The notes under the pieces were generated by a model. The model ran no database searches. It had not been told where the DNA came from and saw only the letters and a program-made list of their open reading frames with translations. From contig JACKCD010000008.1 in NCBI GenBank assembly GCA_020634215.1, positions 1-64,000 of the forward strand: DNA of 64,000 nucleotides. The letters run 5' to 3'. A program made the translations under genes and the position numbers. The DNA is from Ardenticatenaceae bacterium (GTDB lineage: Bacteria > Chloroflexota > Anaerolineae > Promineifilales > Promineifilaceae). This document shows, piece by piece, positions 33,180 through 42,254 of this stretch (the first letter of the stretch is position 1; every line of letters starts with the position of its first letter).

Positions 33180-36100
33180 ATGCCAAAAAGTATAATCAAA
33201 ACATATGCTCAGACGACGCGCCCAATGGATTTGCCAAGTTTGATTGATATTCAGCTTGACTCTTTTGAGCGGTTTACCAGTGAAGGGCTTGCCGAACTAT
33301 TTGATGAAGTTTCCCCTATTGAGAGTTTTAACGGCGACCTCAAACTATATTTCCCTTCCAATCGCCCAGAAACCGAGGGGTTTGACCTCAAATACTGGTT
33401 TGGTGAACCAAAATACAGCGTGGAAGAGTGCGTTGAGCGTGACATGAGCTATGCGGCACCGCTTTATGTGAAGGCGATGCTTTACAGTGCGGATACCGAC
33501 CAGCCGATTGTGCAGGATATTTTCGTTGGCGATTTTCCGCTGATGACGCCGGCCGGAACGTTTATCATCAACGGTACTGAGCGTGTTGTGGTGAGCCAGC
33601 TTATTCGTTCACCTGGTGCCTATTTTGAAATTGAGGAAGAGCGCGTGACCGGCAGGCCGCTTTCCATGGGCAAGCTCATCCCTGATCGAGGCGCGTGGAT
33701 GGAGTTTGAAACGCGCAAGACCGATTACCTCACCGTCAAATTTAATCGCAAGCGCACCGTGCCAGTGACCTTGTTCCTGCGGGCTATGGCGGCCGTTAAT
33801 GACGGGCTAGACAATCCGCTTATTGTTGACGGTACTGATGAAGAGCTGTTGGCATTGTTTGAAGATATTGATACCAACGGTGAGCATCTCTACATTCAGG
33901 GCAGTATTGAGCAAGAGCCGCTGTGGGACGTTGACAAACCCATTGCCGAGCAAGCTCTCATTGAATTTTACAAGCGGATGCGCCCTGGCGACCCGCCGAC
34001 CCTGGAAAACGCCGTGCAATATTTGCACGAACAGCTTTTTGACTCGCGCCGCTATGATTTAGCGCGAGTAGGGCGGTACAAGCTCAACAAGCGGCTAAAT
34101 CTGCAAGACAGTGTGCCGTTAGAGCATCGCACTATCACCCAGCACGACATTGTGCAGTTGGTGCGCCGGATGATTTTGATCAACAACGGCCAGGAAGGGG
34201 CGGATGATATTGACCATTTGGGCAATCGCCGCATCAAGACGGTGGGCGAACTGCTACAAGCCAAGCTGCGCGTGGGGCTGCGCCGGATGGAGCGGGTGGT
34301 GCGTGAGCGTATGTCCATTCGTGAAAGCGAGAATGTGACCCCCATTGGCTTGATTAATATTCGCCCCGTGGTGGCTGCTATTCGGGAGTTCTTTGGCAGT
34401 TCGCAGTTGAGTCAGTTTATGGAGCAAGCCAATCCGTTGGCTGAATTGACCCACAAGCGCACGCTGTCGGCGTTGGGGCCGGGCGGTTTGCGCCGGGAGC
34501 GGGCGGGCTTTGAAGTGCGTGATGTGCACCACAGCCACTATGGCCGTATTTGCCCCATTGAAACACCGGAAGGACCAAACATTGGTCTTATCGGCCGTTT
34601 GGCAACCTATGGCCGCGTTAACAAATATGGCTTTGTCGAAACGCCATATCGCCGCGTGCGGAATACCATTGCTGGCAATAGTGACGAATTGGTGGGTCAT
34701 GATGCGTTTCGCAATGTGGTAGACCCCAATACGGGTGAAATTGTTGTGGCGGCCAATGAAACGATTACTGAAGCCCATGCGCAAGCGATTCGTGAGGCGG
34801 GGATTGATCAGGTCAGTGTTGTTCCCTATGTGACCGATGACGTGGTTTATATGTCGGCTGATGAGGAAGACCATTACACAATTGCCCAGGCAAATGCCCA
34901 ATTGGATGCGCGTAACCAGTTTGTGGATGCTCGTGTGTCTTCACGCCGTAACCAGAATTTCCGCTTTACTTCGGTGCAGCGGGTGGACTTTATGGACGTG
35001 GCACCACGCCAGATTGTGGGCGTGTCGGCGGCCTTGATTCCGTTTTTGTCGCATGATGATGCCAACCGGGCGCTGATGGGTTCCAACATGCAGCGGCAGG
35101 CTGTGCCATTGTTGCAGCCACATGTGCCAATTGTTAGCACGGGGATGGAATTGCAGGCAGCGTACAACTCTGGGCAGGTTGTGTTGAGCAAGGGTGAGGG
35201 TGAGGTTGTCAGTGTTACAGGTGACCAGATTATGGTGGTGAGCGAGAATGGGCCGCAGGTTTACAACTTGCGTAAATACAACCGCTCGAACCAAAGCACC
35301 TGTATTGACCAACGGCCGATTGTGGTGAAGGGGCAGCGGGTGGAAAAAGGCACCGTGTTGGCCGATAGCTCTTCAACCCAATATGGTGAGTTGGCGCTGG
35401 GTCAGGATGTGCTGGTGGCGTTTCTTTCCTGGGAGGGTGGCAACTTTGAGGATGCTATCCTGGTAAGTGAGCGGCTGGTACGGAACGACTTGTTTACCTC
35501 GGTGCATATTGAGAAGCATGAAATTGAGGCGCGGGATACCAAGCTGGGGCCGGAAGAAATCACTTATGATATTCCGAATGTCAGTGAAGACGCGCTGAAG
35601 GATTTGGATGAGCGTGGCATCATTCGGATTGGAGCTGATGTCAAAGAAAACGACATCTTGGTCGGTAAGATTACCCCCAAGGGTGAAAAGGAATTAAGCC
35701 CGGAAGAAAAATTGCTACGTGCCATTTTTGGTGACAAGGCGCGTGAGGTGAAAGATTCGAGCTTGCGTCTGCCGCATGGGGCGCGGGGTAAGGTGGTGGA
35801 TGTGCAGGTGTTTGACCGCCAGCATGACCGTGACCTTCCGGCCGGCGTGGAGACGATGGTACGGGTGAGCGTGGCGCAGCGTCGTAAATTGTCCGAAGGT
35901 GACAAGATGGCGGGGCGGCACGGGAACAAGGGTGTGATCTCGAAGGTCGTGCCGATTGAAGATATGCCGCATTTGGCCGACGGCACGCCGATTGACATTA
36001 TTCTTAGTCCGTTGGGTGTGCCGGGTCGTATGAACATTGGGCAGGTTTTGGAAACACACCTGGGCTGGGCGGCGCGGCGGCTTGGTTTCCGGGCGGTAAC

Positions 36101-37121
36101 GCCGGTGTTTGATGGGGCCAGTGAGCGTGAGATTCAATCTGAACTTGGCCGTGCCTGGCTGGTTGATCGGGCTTGGGATGTGGCAACGGCGTGGGCTTGG
36201 GATTGGCTCAATGAAATTGACTATGATGTAGAACTGCTCAAGGATGACCGGGAAGCGCGGCTGCTGTTTATTACAAGCTGGCTGGGCGATCTGGGATATG
36301 ATGCGAGCCGTTTGGATGTGGATGTAGATTATGCCCGGCAGTCGGTGGCGCGGGAATGGGTGCGAAGCCGTGGTTGGGATCCTCATGGTATTTTTATTGA
36401 ACCTGAGGCTTGGCCTGAGACGACAAAGGGGCAGTGGGAACCGTTGAATGATCTGGCGATTGAGGCTTGTGTGCGTGAATGGTTCCAATTGGCGTTGGAG
36501 CGGCATGGCAATGAATTGCCGAAAGCGGTTCATGTTGATGTCAAGGCAATGGATTTGGATGATTTGCGTGTTTTGGCGAACCAAATAACGGCCGTTACGC
36601 ATGAGCCACTGCCGATTTTGGGCAAAGAAAAGCTGGTTGATGGGAAGACGGGACGGCCGTTTGACCAGCCAGTCACCGTTGGTATTCTCCACATGCTCAA
36701 GCTGGCACACTTGGTTGAAGATAAAGTCCATGCCCGGTCAACCGGGCCGTACTCACTGGTGACGCAGCAGCCGTTGGGTGGTAAAGCCCAGTTTGGTGGT
36801 CAGCGGTTTGGCGAGATGGAAGTGTGGGCGCTGGAGGCTTATGGTGCGGCGCATACGTTGCAAGAGATGCTGACGGTGAAGTCAGATGATGTTCAGGGAC
36901 GGGTTAAGACGTATGAATCCATTGTCAAGAGTGAGCGTATTGAAGAGCCGGGTGTTCCGGCATCTTTCCGGGTGCTAGTGAAAGAGCTGCAAAGCTTGGG
37001 GCTGGCGGTGGAAGCGGTGACAGACAGTGGTGACGTCATTCGTTTTGGCAAGGAAGATGATAAACGGCGTAATAGTGATAATCGCCGTGCTTGGACTGGT
37101 GGGATGACAGATTTTCGTTAG
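33180..37121 (+). CDS. rpoB: RNA polymerase beta subunit with a large lineage insertion
   Basis: 1313 residues, full length, catalytic beta subunit of RNA polymerase. Recognisable blocks include SQLIRSPGAYFE, the rifampicin region SSQLSQFMEQANPLAELTHKRTLSALGPGGL, KMAGRHGNKGVISK, and HARSTGPYSLVTQQPLGGKAQFGGQRFGE (shown here in parts of the same run). Between TPVFDGASEREI (about residue 980) and KLVDGKTGRPF (about 1148) there are some 150 extra residues rich in Trp, Asp and Arg (AWDVATAWAWDWLNEIDYD) not present in the E. coli or Bacillus proteins. rplL is not upstream and rpoC is not downstream, which is unusual. No rplJ/rplL partner is in the window. Confidence 0.97.
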   Translation: MPKSIIKTYAQTTRPMDLPSLIDIQLDSFERFTSEGLAELFDEVSPIESFNGDLKLYFPSNRPETEGFDLKYWFGEPKYSVEECVERDMSYAAPLYVKAMLYSADTDQPIVQDIFVGDFPLMTPAGTFIINGTERVVVSQLIRSPGAYFEIEEERVTGRPLSMGKLIPDRGAWMEFETRKTDYLTVKFNRKRTVPVTLFLRAMAAVNDGLDNPLIVDGTDEELLALFEDIDTNGEHLYIQGSIEQEPLWDVDKPIAEQALIEFYKRMRPGDPPTLENAVQYLHEQLFDSRRYDLARVGRYKLNKRLNLQDSVPLEHRTITQHDIVQLVRRMILINNGQEGADDIDHLGNRRIKTVGELLQAKLRVGLRRMERVVRERMSIRESENVTPIGLINIRPVVAAIREFFGSSQLSQFMEQANPLAELTHKRTLSALGPGGLRRERAGFEVRDVHHSHYGRICPIETPEGPNIGLIGRLATYGRVNKYGFVETPYRRVRNTIAGNSDELVGHDAFRNVVDPNTGEIVVAANETITEAHAQAIREAGIDQVSVVPYVTDDVVYMSADEEDHYTIAQANAQLDARNQFVDARVSSRRNQNFRFTSVQRVDFMDVAPRQIVGVSAALIPFLSHDDANRALMGSNMQRQAVPLLQPHVPIVSTGMELQAAYNSGQVVLSKGEGEVVSVTGDQIMVVSENGPQVYNLRKYNRSNQSTCIDQRPIVVKGQRVEKGTVLADSSSTQYGELALGQDVLVAFLSWEGGNFEDAILVSERLVRNDLFTSVHIEKHEIEARDTKLGPEEITYDIPNVSEDALKDLDERGIIRIGADVKENDILVGKITPKGEKELSPEEKLLRAIFGDKAREVKDSSLRLPHGARGKVVDVQVFDRQHDRDLPAGVETMVRVSVAQRRKLSEGDKMAGRHGNKGVISKVVPIEDMPHLADGTPIDIILSPLGVPGRMNIGQVLETHLGWAARRLGFRAVTPVFDGASEREIQSELGRAWLVDRAWDVATAWAWDWLNEIDYDVELLKDDREARLLFITSWLGDLGYDASRLDVDVDYARQSVAREWVRSRGWDPHGIFIEPEAWPETTKGQWEPLNDLAIEACVREWFQLALERHGNELPKAVHVDVKAMDLDDLRVLANQITAVTHEPLPILGKEKLVDGKTGRPFDQPVTVGILHMLKLAHLVEDKVHARSTGPYSLVTQQPLGGKAQFGGQRFGEMEVWALEAYGAAHTLQEMLTVKSDDVQGRVKTYESIVKSERIEEPGVPASFRVLVKELQSLGLAVEAVTDSGDVIRFGKEDDKRRNSDNRRAWTGGMTDFR

Positions 37122-37178
37122 TGCAGAATCGCTTTTGCTTTTAGGCTGGAAAACGGCCGTTAAAGTCAACATTACTGT

Positions 37179-37206
37179 TTGACAAACAAACCCATTGTGG
37201 TAGAAT
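37179..37206 (+). promoter_or_regulatory. Promoter of the str operon (rpsL)
   Basis: -35 TTGACA (37179-37184), 16-base spacer, -10 TAGAAT (37201-37206), between rpoB and rpsL. It would give a leader of about 340 bases. Confidence 0.7.
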
Positions 37207-37283
37207 TCACATTCGTATGTCTGTTCTATAACATAGGATAACTGACGAAAAACTGTAGTTACCAACAATAAAAGCAATCGACT

Positions 37284-37455
37284 GGAGGCCATCGAGTTGT
37301 AAAACTGTGATGGCCTCCGTTTGTCGAATAGTGGCGGCATCACCTGCCCCCCCCAGTTATTAAAAACGACAATACTTGGGTGAAGCTGAGTAGTTATAAG
37401 CTTCAGCGTAGGCGTAGAATCATGCATTTACGTCGAGTAGAATGAGGTAAATGCA
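37284..37455 (+). promoter_or_regulatory. Structured leader of rpsL
   Basis: Three inverted repeats follow the promoter: GGAGGCCATC/GATGGCCTCC (37284-37318, then GTTTGT), a CTGAAGC-type stem near 37381-37407, and TGCATTTAC/GTAAATGCA (37423-37455). The 37122-37556 gap holds no gene. Such leaders often bind a ribosomal protein or act as attenuators. Confidence 0.5.
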
Positions 37456-37556
37456 GTATCTGTCTCTGTGTCAAATTCGGTTTTGATATGAGACAATGAG
37501 ATTGTTAGACGAAGAAATTTTTTTAGGAAAAGTGTAGACAAAAAGGGAGAAAAAGC

Positions 37557-37979
37557 GTGCCTACTATTAATCAACTTGTACGCAAAGGGCGGAAAGCCAA
37601 GTCGAAAAAAAGCACAGCCCCAGCCCTGCAATGGACATTTAATTCCTTCAAGCAGCGCAGAACGCGACAACCGAAAGGGGCACCACAAAAGCGCGGTGTC
37701 TGTACGCAAGTGAAGACCATGACACCGAAAAAACCTAATTCGGCTTTGCGTAAGGTTGCGCGTGTACGCTTGTCAAATGGTATTGAAGTGACAGCTTATA
37801 TTCCTGGCGAATCACATAGCTTGCAGGATCACTCGGTAGTCTTGATTCGGGGTGGTCGTGTGAAGGATTTGCCAGGTGTTCGTTATCACATCGTGCGTGG
37901 TGCTTTGGATGCAACTGGGGTTGATCGTCGCCGTAAGGGACGTTCTAAATATGGCGCAAAACGCCCGAAGGGCAAATAG
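37557..37979 (+). CDS. rpsL: Ribosomal protein S12
   Basis: 140 residues starting with GTG 37557 (MPTINQLVRKGRK) after GGGAG. The decoding-centre loop TPKKPNSALRKVARVRL and GGRVKDLPGVRYHIVRG hold the lysines where streptomycin-resistance changes usually fall; both are the sensitive form. It has the usual C-terminal KGRSKYGAKRPK. First gene of the str operon. Confidence 0.98.
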   Translation: MPTINQLVRKGRKAKSKKSTAPALQWTFNSFKQRRTRQPKGAPQKRGVCTQVKTMTPKKPNSALRKVARVRLSNGIEVTAYIPGESHSLQDHSVVLIRGGRVKDLPGVRYHIVRGALDATGVDRRRKGRSKYGAKRPKGK

Positions 37980-37994
37980 TTAGGGGATTGAAAG

Positions 37995-38465
37995 ATGCCA
38001 AGACGTTTTAAACCAGAGAAACGGCCGGTCGAACCGGATGTACGCTATAACAATGAGCATGTGTCAATGTTTGTAAACCGTCTGATGCGGGATGGTAAGA
38101 AAAGCACAGCACTGCGTGTAATTTACGATAGTTTTGATCTGATTGAAGACCGGGCTAAACGTAGCCCTGTGGAAGTTTTTGAGCAGGCGCTGAAAAACGT
38201 GATGCCTCAAATTGAGGTAAAGCCTCGCCGTGTGGGTGGGGCTACCTATCAGGTTCCTGTTCCAGTGGATGGGGAGCGGCAGGTATCATTGTCTATGCGT
38301 TGGTTGCTCATGGCGGCTCGGAGCAGAAACGGCCGTTCTATGTCAGAGAAATTAGCGGCTGAATTTATGGATGCCGCCAACAACCAAGGTGCTGCCGTCA
38401 AGCGACGTGACGATACGCATCGCATGGCAGAAGCGAACCGTGCTTTTTCGCACTATCGCTTCTAG
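37995..38465 (+). CDS. rpsG: Ribosomal protein S7
   Basis: 156 residues, normal length, with PRRFKPEKRPVEPDVRY at the start and VGGATYQVPVPV, the 16S-binding beta ribbon. It initiates assembly of the 30S head. It follows rpsL by 15 bases. Confidence 0.98.
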   Translation: MPRRFKPEKRPVEPDVRYNNEHVSMFVNRLMRDGKKSTALRVIYDSFDLIEDRAKRSPVEVFEQALKNVMPQIEVKPRRVGGATYQVPVPVDGERQVSLSMRWLLMAARSRNGRSMSEKLAAEFMDAANNQGAAVKRRDDTHRMAEANRAFSHYRF

Positions 38466-38500
38466 ACCAATTCTTATATTTTAGGTAGGTACTGGAAGAC

Positions 38501-40573
38501 ATGAGTCGTCATCTAGAAAAAATCCGTAATATCGGCATTATTGCCCACATTGACGCTGGTAAAACAACAACAACTGAACGCATCCTCTACTACACCGGCG
38601 TTATTCATCGCATGGGTGAAGTACACGAAGGAACTGCTACCATGGATCACATGGTGCAGGAGCAAGAACGCGGTATTACGATTACTTCTGCTGCAACAAC
38701 GACCTCTTGGCTTGATCATCAAATCAACATTATTGACACCCCAGGTCACATTGACTTTACCGCTGAAGTTCAGCGTAGTTTACGTGTGCTTGACGGGGGT
38801 GTTGTTGTGTTTGACGCTGTAGCTGGGGTTGAGCCGCAATCTGAAACGGTGTGGCGGCAAGCGGACGAATACAACGTACCGCGTATTTGCTTTGTCAACA
38901 AAATGGATCGTATAGGTGCCGATTTTGCCCGTACTATTGGCATGATTCGTGAGCGTCTGAACGGCAAACCAATTGCCATTCAATGGCCCATTGGTCAAGA
39001 ATCTGATTTTCGGGGTATTGTCGATCTCGTGACCATGCAAGCCTATGTTTGGGATGATGATGACCTGGGAGCAACGGCAAAGGTTACAGACATCCCGGAC
39101 GATGTGCTTGATGATGTTGAAATCGCTCGTCATGAAATGGTTGAGCTGATCGCCGACACAGACGACGATTTGATGACAAAATATTTGGAAGAAGAGGAGA
39201 TTACCGTTGATGAGCTACGTGCCGCTTTGCGTAAAGCAACGGTAACAGGTAAGGCAACGCCGGTTTTGTGTGGCACAGCATTAAGAAACAAAGGTGTGCA
39301 GCGCGTCCTCGATGCAATTGTTTACTATCTTCCTTCTCCCTTAGATATTCCTGCTGTTCGTGCGACTGTTCCTGGAACTGATGAAGTTGTGTTGCGGCAC
39401 CCCAACGATGACGAGCCACTGGCCGCGTTGATCTTTAAGATTGTAACTGACCCTTATGTGGGTAAACTTGCTTACTTCCGTGTTTATTCTGGTGTGCTGA
39501 AGACGGGTGATTCGGTTATGAACACCAACAAAAACCGCCGGGAACGCATTGGGCGCATCTTGCGTATGCACGCTGATCGCCGTGAAGATGTGACGGAAAT
39601 ACATGCTGGTGACATTGCTGCGACGCTGGGTCTAAAACAAACTTTTACAGGTGATACGCTTGCTGATTCGAGCGAGCCGGTCGTTTTGGAAGCCATTGAG
39701 TTCCCCGAACCGGTCATTTCTTTGGCAATTGAGCCAAAGAGCACAAAAGATCAGGAAAAAATGGGGCTGGCATTACGTGCTTTGGCTGAGGAAGACCCCA
39801 CTTTCCAGATTCGAACAGATGATCAAACGGGTCAGACGGTTTTGTATGGGATGGGTGAACTGCACCTTGAAGTGTTGGTTGACCGTATGCTGCGTGAATT
39901 TAAGGTGATGGCGAATGTCGGCCGGCCTAGCGTTGCCTATCGTGAGACCATTACGCGAAAGGTTGAGGACATTGAAGGACGTTTTGTTCGTCAATCAGGT
40001 GGTCGCGGTCAATTTGGGCATGTGGTTATCAATATGGAGCCGCTGGAGCCAGGCTCCGGGTTTATATTTGAGAACAAAATTGTTGGGGGCGTTATTCCGC
40101 GTGAGTACATTTCGCCTGTTGAAGAGGGGATTAAAGAGGCGATGTCCAGCGGTGTTTTAGCTGGGTATCCTGTCGTGGATTTGAAAGTGTCCTTGTACGA
40201 TGGCTCCTTCCACGAAGTTGACTCCTCGGAAATGGCGTTCAAGATTGCTGGTTCGATGGCTTTCAAAGCCGGTATGCAGAAAGGAAAACCTGTGCTGTTG
40301 GAGCCAGTGATGAAGCTCGAAGTTGTTGCGCCAGAAGAAAACACGGGTGATGTCATTGGTAATCTTTCGGCCAATCGTGGCATGATTGAAGGAATGGAGA
40401 TGCGAGCTGGCTTGCAGGCTGTAAAAGCACTTGTACCGTTAGCCGAAATGTTTGGTTATGCTACCCGCTTGCGTTCTATGACACAGGGACGTGGTACGTT
40501 TACGATGGAGTTTGCTCACTATGCTCCGTTAAATGACAACCTCGCTAAAGATGTATTGAGTGGAAAGCGGTAA
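38501..40573 (+). CDS. fusA: Elongation factor G
   Basis: 690 residues. GTPase motifs are AHIDAGKTTTTERILYYTG, the switch I RGITITSAATT, DTPGHIDF and NKMD. Domains III-V are present, ending in the usual RSMTQGRGTFTMEFAHYAP. It moves tRNA and mRNA through the ribosome after peptide transfer. It is the normal third gene of the str operon. Confidence 0.98.
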   Translation: MSRHLEKIRNIGIIAHIDAGKTTTTERILYYTGVIHRMGEVHEGTATMDHMVQEQERGITITSAATTTSWLDHQINIIDTPGHIDFTAEVQRSLRVLDGGVVVFDAVAGVEPQSETVWRQADEYNVPRICFVNKMDRIGADFARTIGMIRERLNGKPIAIQWPIGQESDFRGIVDLVTMQAYVWDDDDLGATAKVTDIPDDVLDDVEIARHEMVELIADTDDDLMTKYLEEEEITVDELRAALRKATVTGKATPVLCGTALRNKGVQRVLDAIVYYLPSPLDIPAVRATVPGTDEVVLRHPNDDEPLAALIFKIVTDPYVGKLAYFRVYSGVLKTGDSVMNTNKNRRERIGRILRMHADRREDVTEIHAGDIAATLGLKQTFTGDTLADSSEPVVLEAIEFPEPVISLAIEPKSTKDQEKMGLALRALAEEDPTFQIRTDDQTGQTVLYGMGELHLEVLVDRMLREFKVMANVGRPSVAYRETITRKVEDIEGRFVRQSGGRGQFGHVVINMEPLEPGSGFIFENKIVGGVIPREYISPVEEGIKEAMSSGVLAGYPVVDLKVSLYDGSFHEVDSSEMAFKIAGSMAFKAGMQKGKPVLLEPVMKLEVVAPEENTGDVIGNLSANRGMIEGMEMRAGLQAVKALVPLAEMFGYATRLRSMTQGRGTFTMEFAHYAPLNDNLAKDVLSGKR

Positions 40574-40587
40574 AACGCTGTAGTGAG

Positions 40588-41790
40588 ATGGGAACGGAGC
40601 ACTTTATTCGTTCAAAGCCCCATGTCAACATTGGCACGATAGGTCATGTTGATCATGGCAAGACAACTTTGACGGCCGCTATTACCAAAGTGCTCTCGCT
40701 ACGTGGACTAGCAGAATTTTGTTCGTTCGATCAGCCTGATGGCTTGCTTGAAGAAAAAAAATCTAACAGTTCAATTGACATTTCATATGTCGAATATGAA
40801 AGTGACCAGCGGCACTATGCGCATATAGATTGCCCTGGTCACCGTGATTACGTTAAAAACATGATCGCTGGAGCCGCCCAGATGGATGGTGCAATTTTAG
40901 TTGTATCAGCACCAGATGGGGTGAATTTGCAAACCCGAGAGCATATTTTACTGGCTCGGCAAGCCGAAGTTTCATCTATGGTCATTTTCCTCAATAAGGT
41001 TGACATGGTAGATGATGAGGAAGTGTTGGAGTTAGTTGAGCTTGAACTACGGGATTTGTTGGAGGAATATGGCTTCCCTGGCGATGAAATACCATTGATT
41101 CGTGGAAATGCGCTGGCGGCTTTAACGTGCCAAAGTGAGACCCCAACTGCTGAGGCATATGTGTCTATTTTTGAGCTGCTGCGCACGATAGATGAATACA
41201 TTCCGCAGCCGATACGCCAAAAAGATAGCCCTTTTGTGATGCTGGTGGGAGAAGTTCTCTCGATGCAGGAGTATGGCCCAATAGTGGTGGGTTGTGTAGC
41301 ACAGGGAACGTTGCGGTGTGGGTCTCAGGTAGAGATTGTGGGGCTTAGTAGGGATGTGCGTCAGGCCACAGTTGTATCAATGGAGATGTTCCACAAATAC
41401 CTTGACCAGGTGGAAGCAGGCGATTTTGTGAGCATTTTGCTTGGCGGAATTGCTGCAAGCGAAGTGGAACGAGGCCAGGTTGTGACGACACCTGGTTCAA
41501 TTCGACCCCGCAGCCTGTTTGAAGGTGAAGTATACTTTTTGCGGCAGGATGAGGGTGGTCGTCAAGACCCTTTTTTCTCTGGGTATTGTCCTCAATTTTA
41601 TATTCATACGCTGGATGTGACTGGTCGAATTCAGTTGCCGGCGGGTGTAGAGTGGGTGATGCCTGGTGAGAATGTGATTTTACAAGTGGAGTTGGCTGTA
41701 CCGGTTGCTTTGGAAGAGGGAAACCGGTTTGCCATTCGAGAAGGAGGCCTGACGGTAGGGGCAGGCGTTATTAAAAGGATTTTGAGTTGA
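40588..41790 (+). CDS. Divergent EF-Tu paralogue with altered switch I
   Basis: 400 residues, the length and position of tuf. G1 (GHVDHGKT, 19-26), G3 (DCPGH, 81-85) and G4 (NKVD, 136-139) are intact, and the catalytic His follows DCPG. Switch I is not: the usual EEKARGITI reads EEKKSNSSIDI, losing Arg, Gly and the Mg-binding Thr (Ser at best). The segment before it is shortened to DQPDGLLEE. In domain 2 the usual SGRGTVVTGRVERG reads MQEYGPIVVGCVAQG. G5 SAL is NAL. Domain 3 keeps EGGRQDPFFSGYCPQFY. The ribosome site is weak and the start overlaps no gene. It is related to EF-Tu but probably not the main translation factor; a standard tuf is expected elsewhere. Confidence 0.85.
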   Translation: MGTEHFIRSKPHVNIGTIGHVDHGKTTLTAAITKVLSLRGLAEFCSFDQPDGLLEEKKSNSSIDISYVEYESDQRHYAHIDCPGHRDYVKNMIAGAAQMDGAILVVSAPDGVNLQTREHILLARQAEVSSMVIFLNKVDMVDDEEVLELVELELRDLLEEYGFPGDEIPLIRGNALAALTCQSETPTAEAYVSIFELLRTIDEYIPQPIRQKDSPFVMLVGEVLSMQEYGPIVVGCVAQGTLRCGSQVEIVGLSRDVRQATVVSMEMFHKYLDQVEAGDFVSILLGGIAASEVERGQVVTTPGSIRPRSLFEGEVYFLRQDEGGRQDPFFSGYCPQFYIHTLDVTGRIQLPAGVEWVMPGENVILQVELAVPVALEEGNRFAIREGGLTVGAGVIKRILS

Positions 41791-41850
41791 GGTAGTAGCT
41801 GGGACGTTGCAAGATGGAAAAGCAACCTCTCTCATAATTAGAGGCAGCAG

Positions 41851-42159
41851 ATGGCAAAACAAAAAATCCGTATTCGTTTGAAGGCTTATGATCATCGTGT
41901 GCTTGATCAATCAGCTCGTCGTATTGTGGGTACTGCTGAACGGACTGGGGCTAGAGTGATTGGGCCTGTTCCGTTGCCCACTCGCATTGAACGGTTTACT
42001 GTGCGTCGTAGTACATTTATTGATAAGGATTCTCATGAGCATTTTGAAATTCGGACGCACAAACGATTGATTGATGTGATTAATCCGGATTCTAAAACGA
42101 TTGATACGCTGATGCGGTTGAACTTGCCGGCTGGCGTGGATATTGAAATTTCGATTTAG
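41851..42159 (+). CDS. rpsJ: Ribosomal protein S10
   Basis: 102 residues with RIRLKAYDHRVLDQSARRIV and the loop GPVPLPTRIERFTV. It opens the S10 operon and also binds NusB in antitermination. AGAGG precedes the ATG. Confidence 0.98.
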   Translation: MAKQKIRIRLKAYDHRVLDQSARRIVGTAERTGARVIGPVPLPTRIERFTVRRSTFIDKDSHEHFEIRTHKRLIDVINPDSKTIDTLMRLNLPAGVDIEISI

Positions 42160-42254
42160 GTGGAAAACGGCCGTTTTTAGCTACCACCTGAACTTATTTC
42201 CCAACAGGATGATGCAGCCAGTTGCCTGGTGGCTGACAGTCCTAGGAGGTTTGT

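Noticed and set aside
35715..36731. 338-codon minus-strand open frame in rpoB
   Set aside because: Antisense to the beta subunit, including its insertion; no family motif and no RBS.
37122..37556. Search for a displaced rpoC fragment or small gene after rpoB
   Set aside because: Only a promoter and hairpins were found; no frame resembles rpoC.
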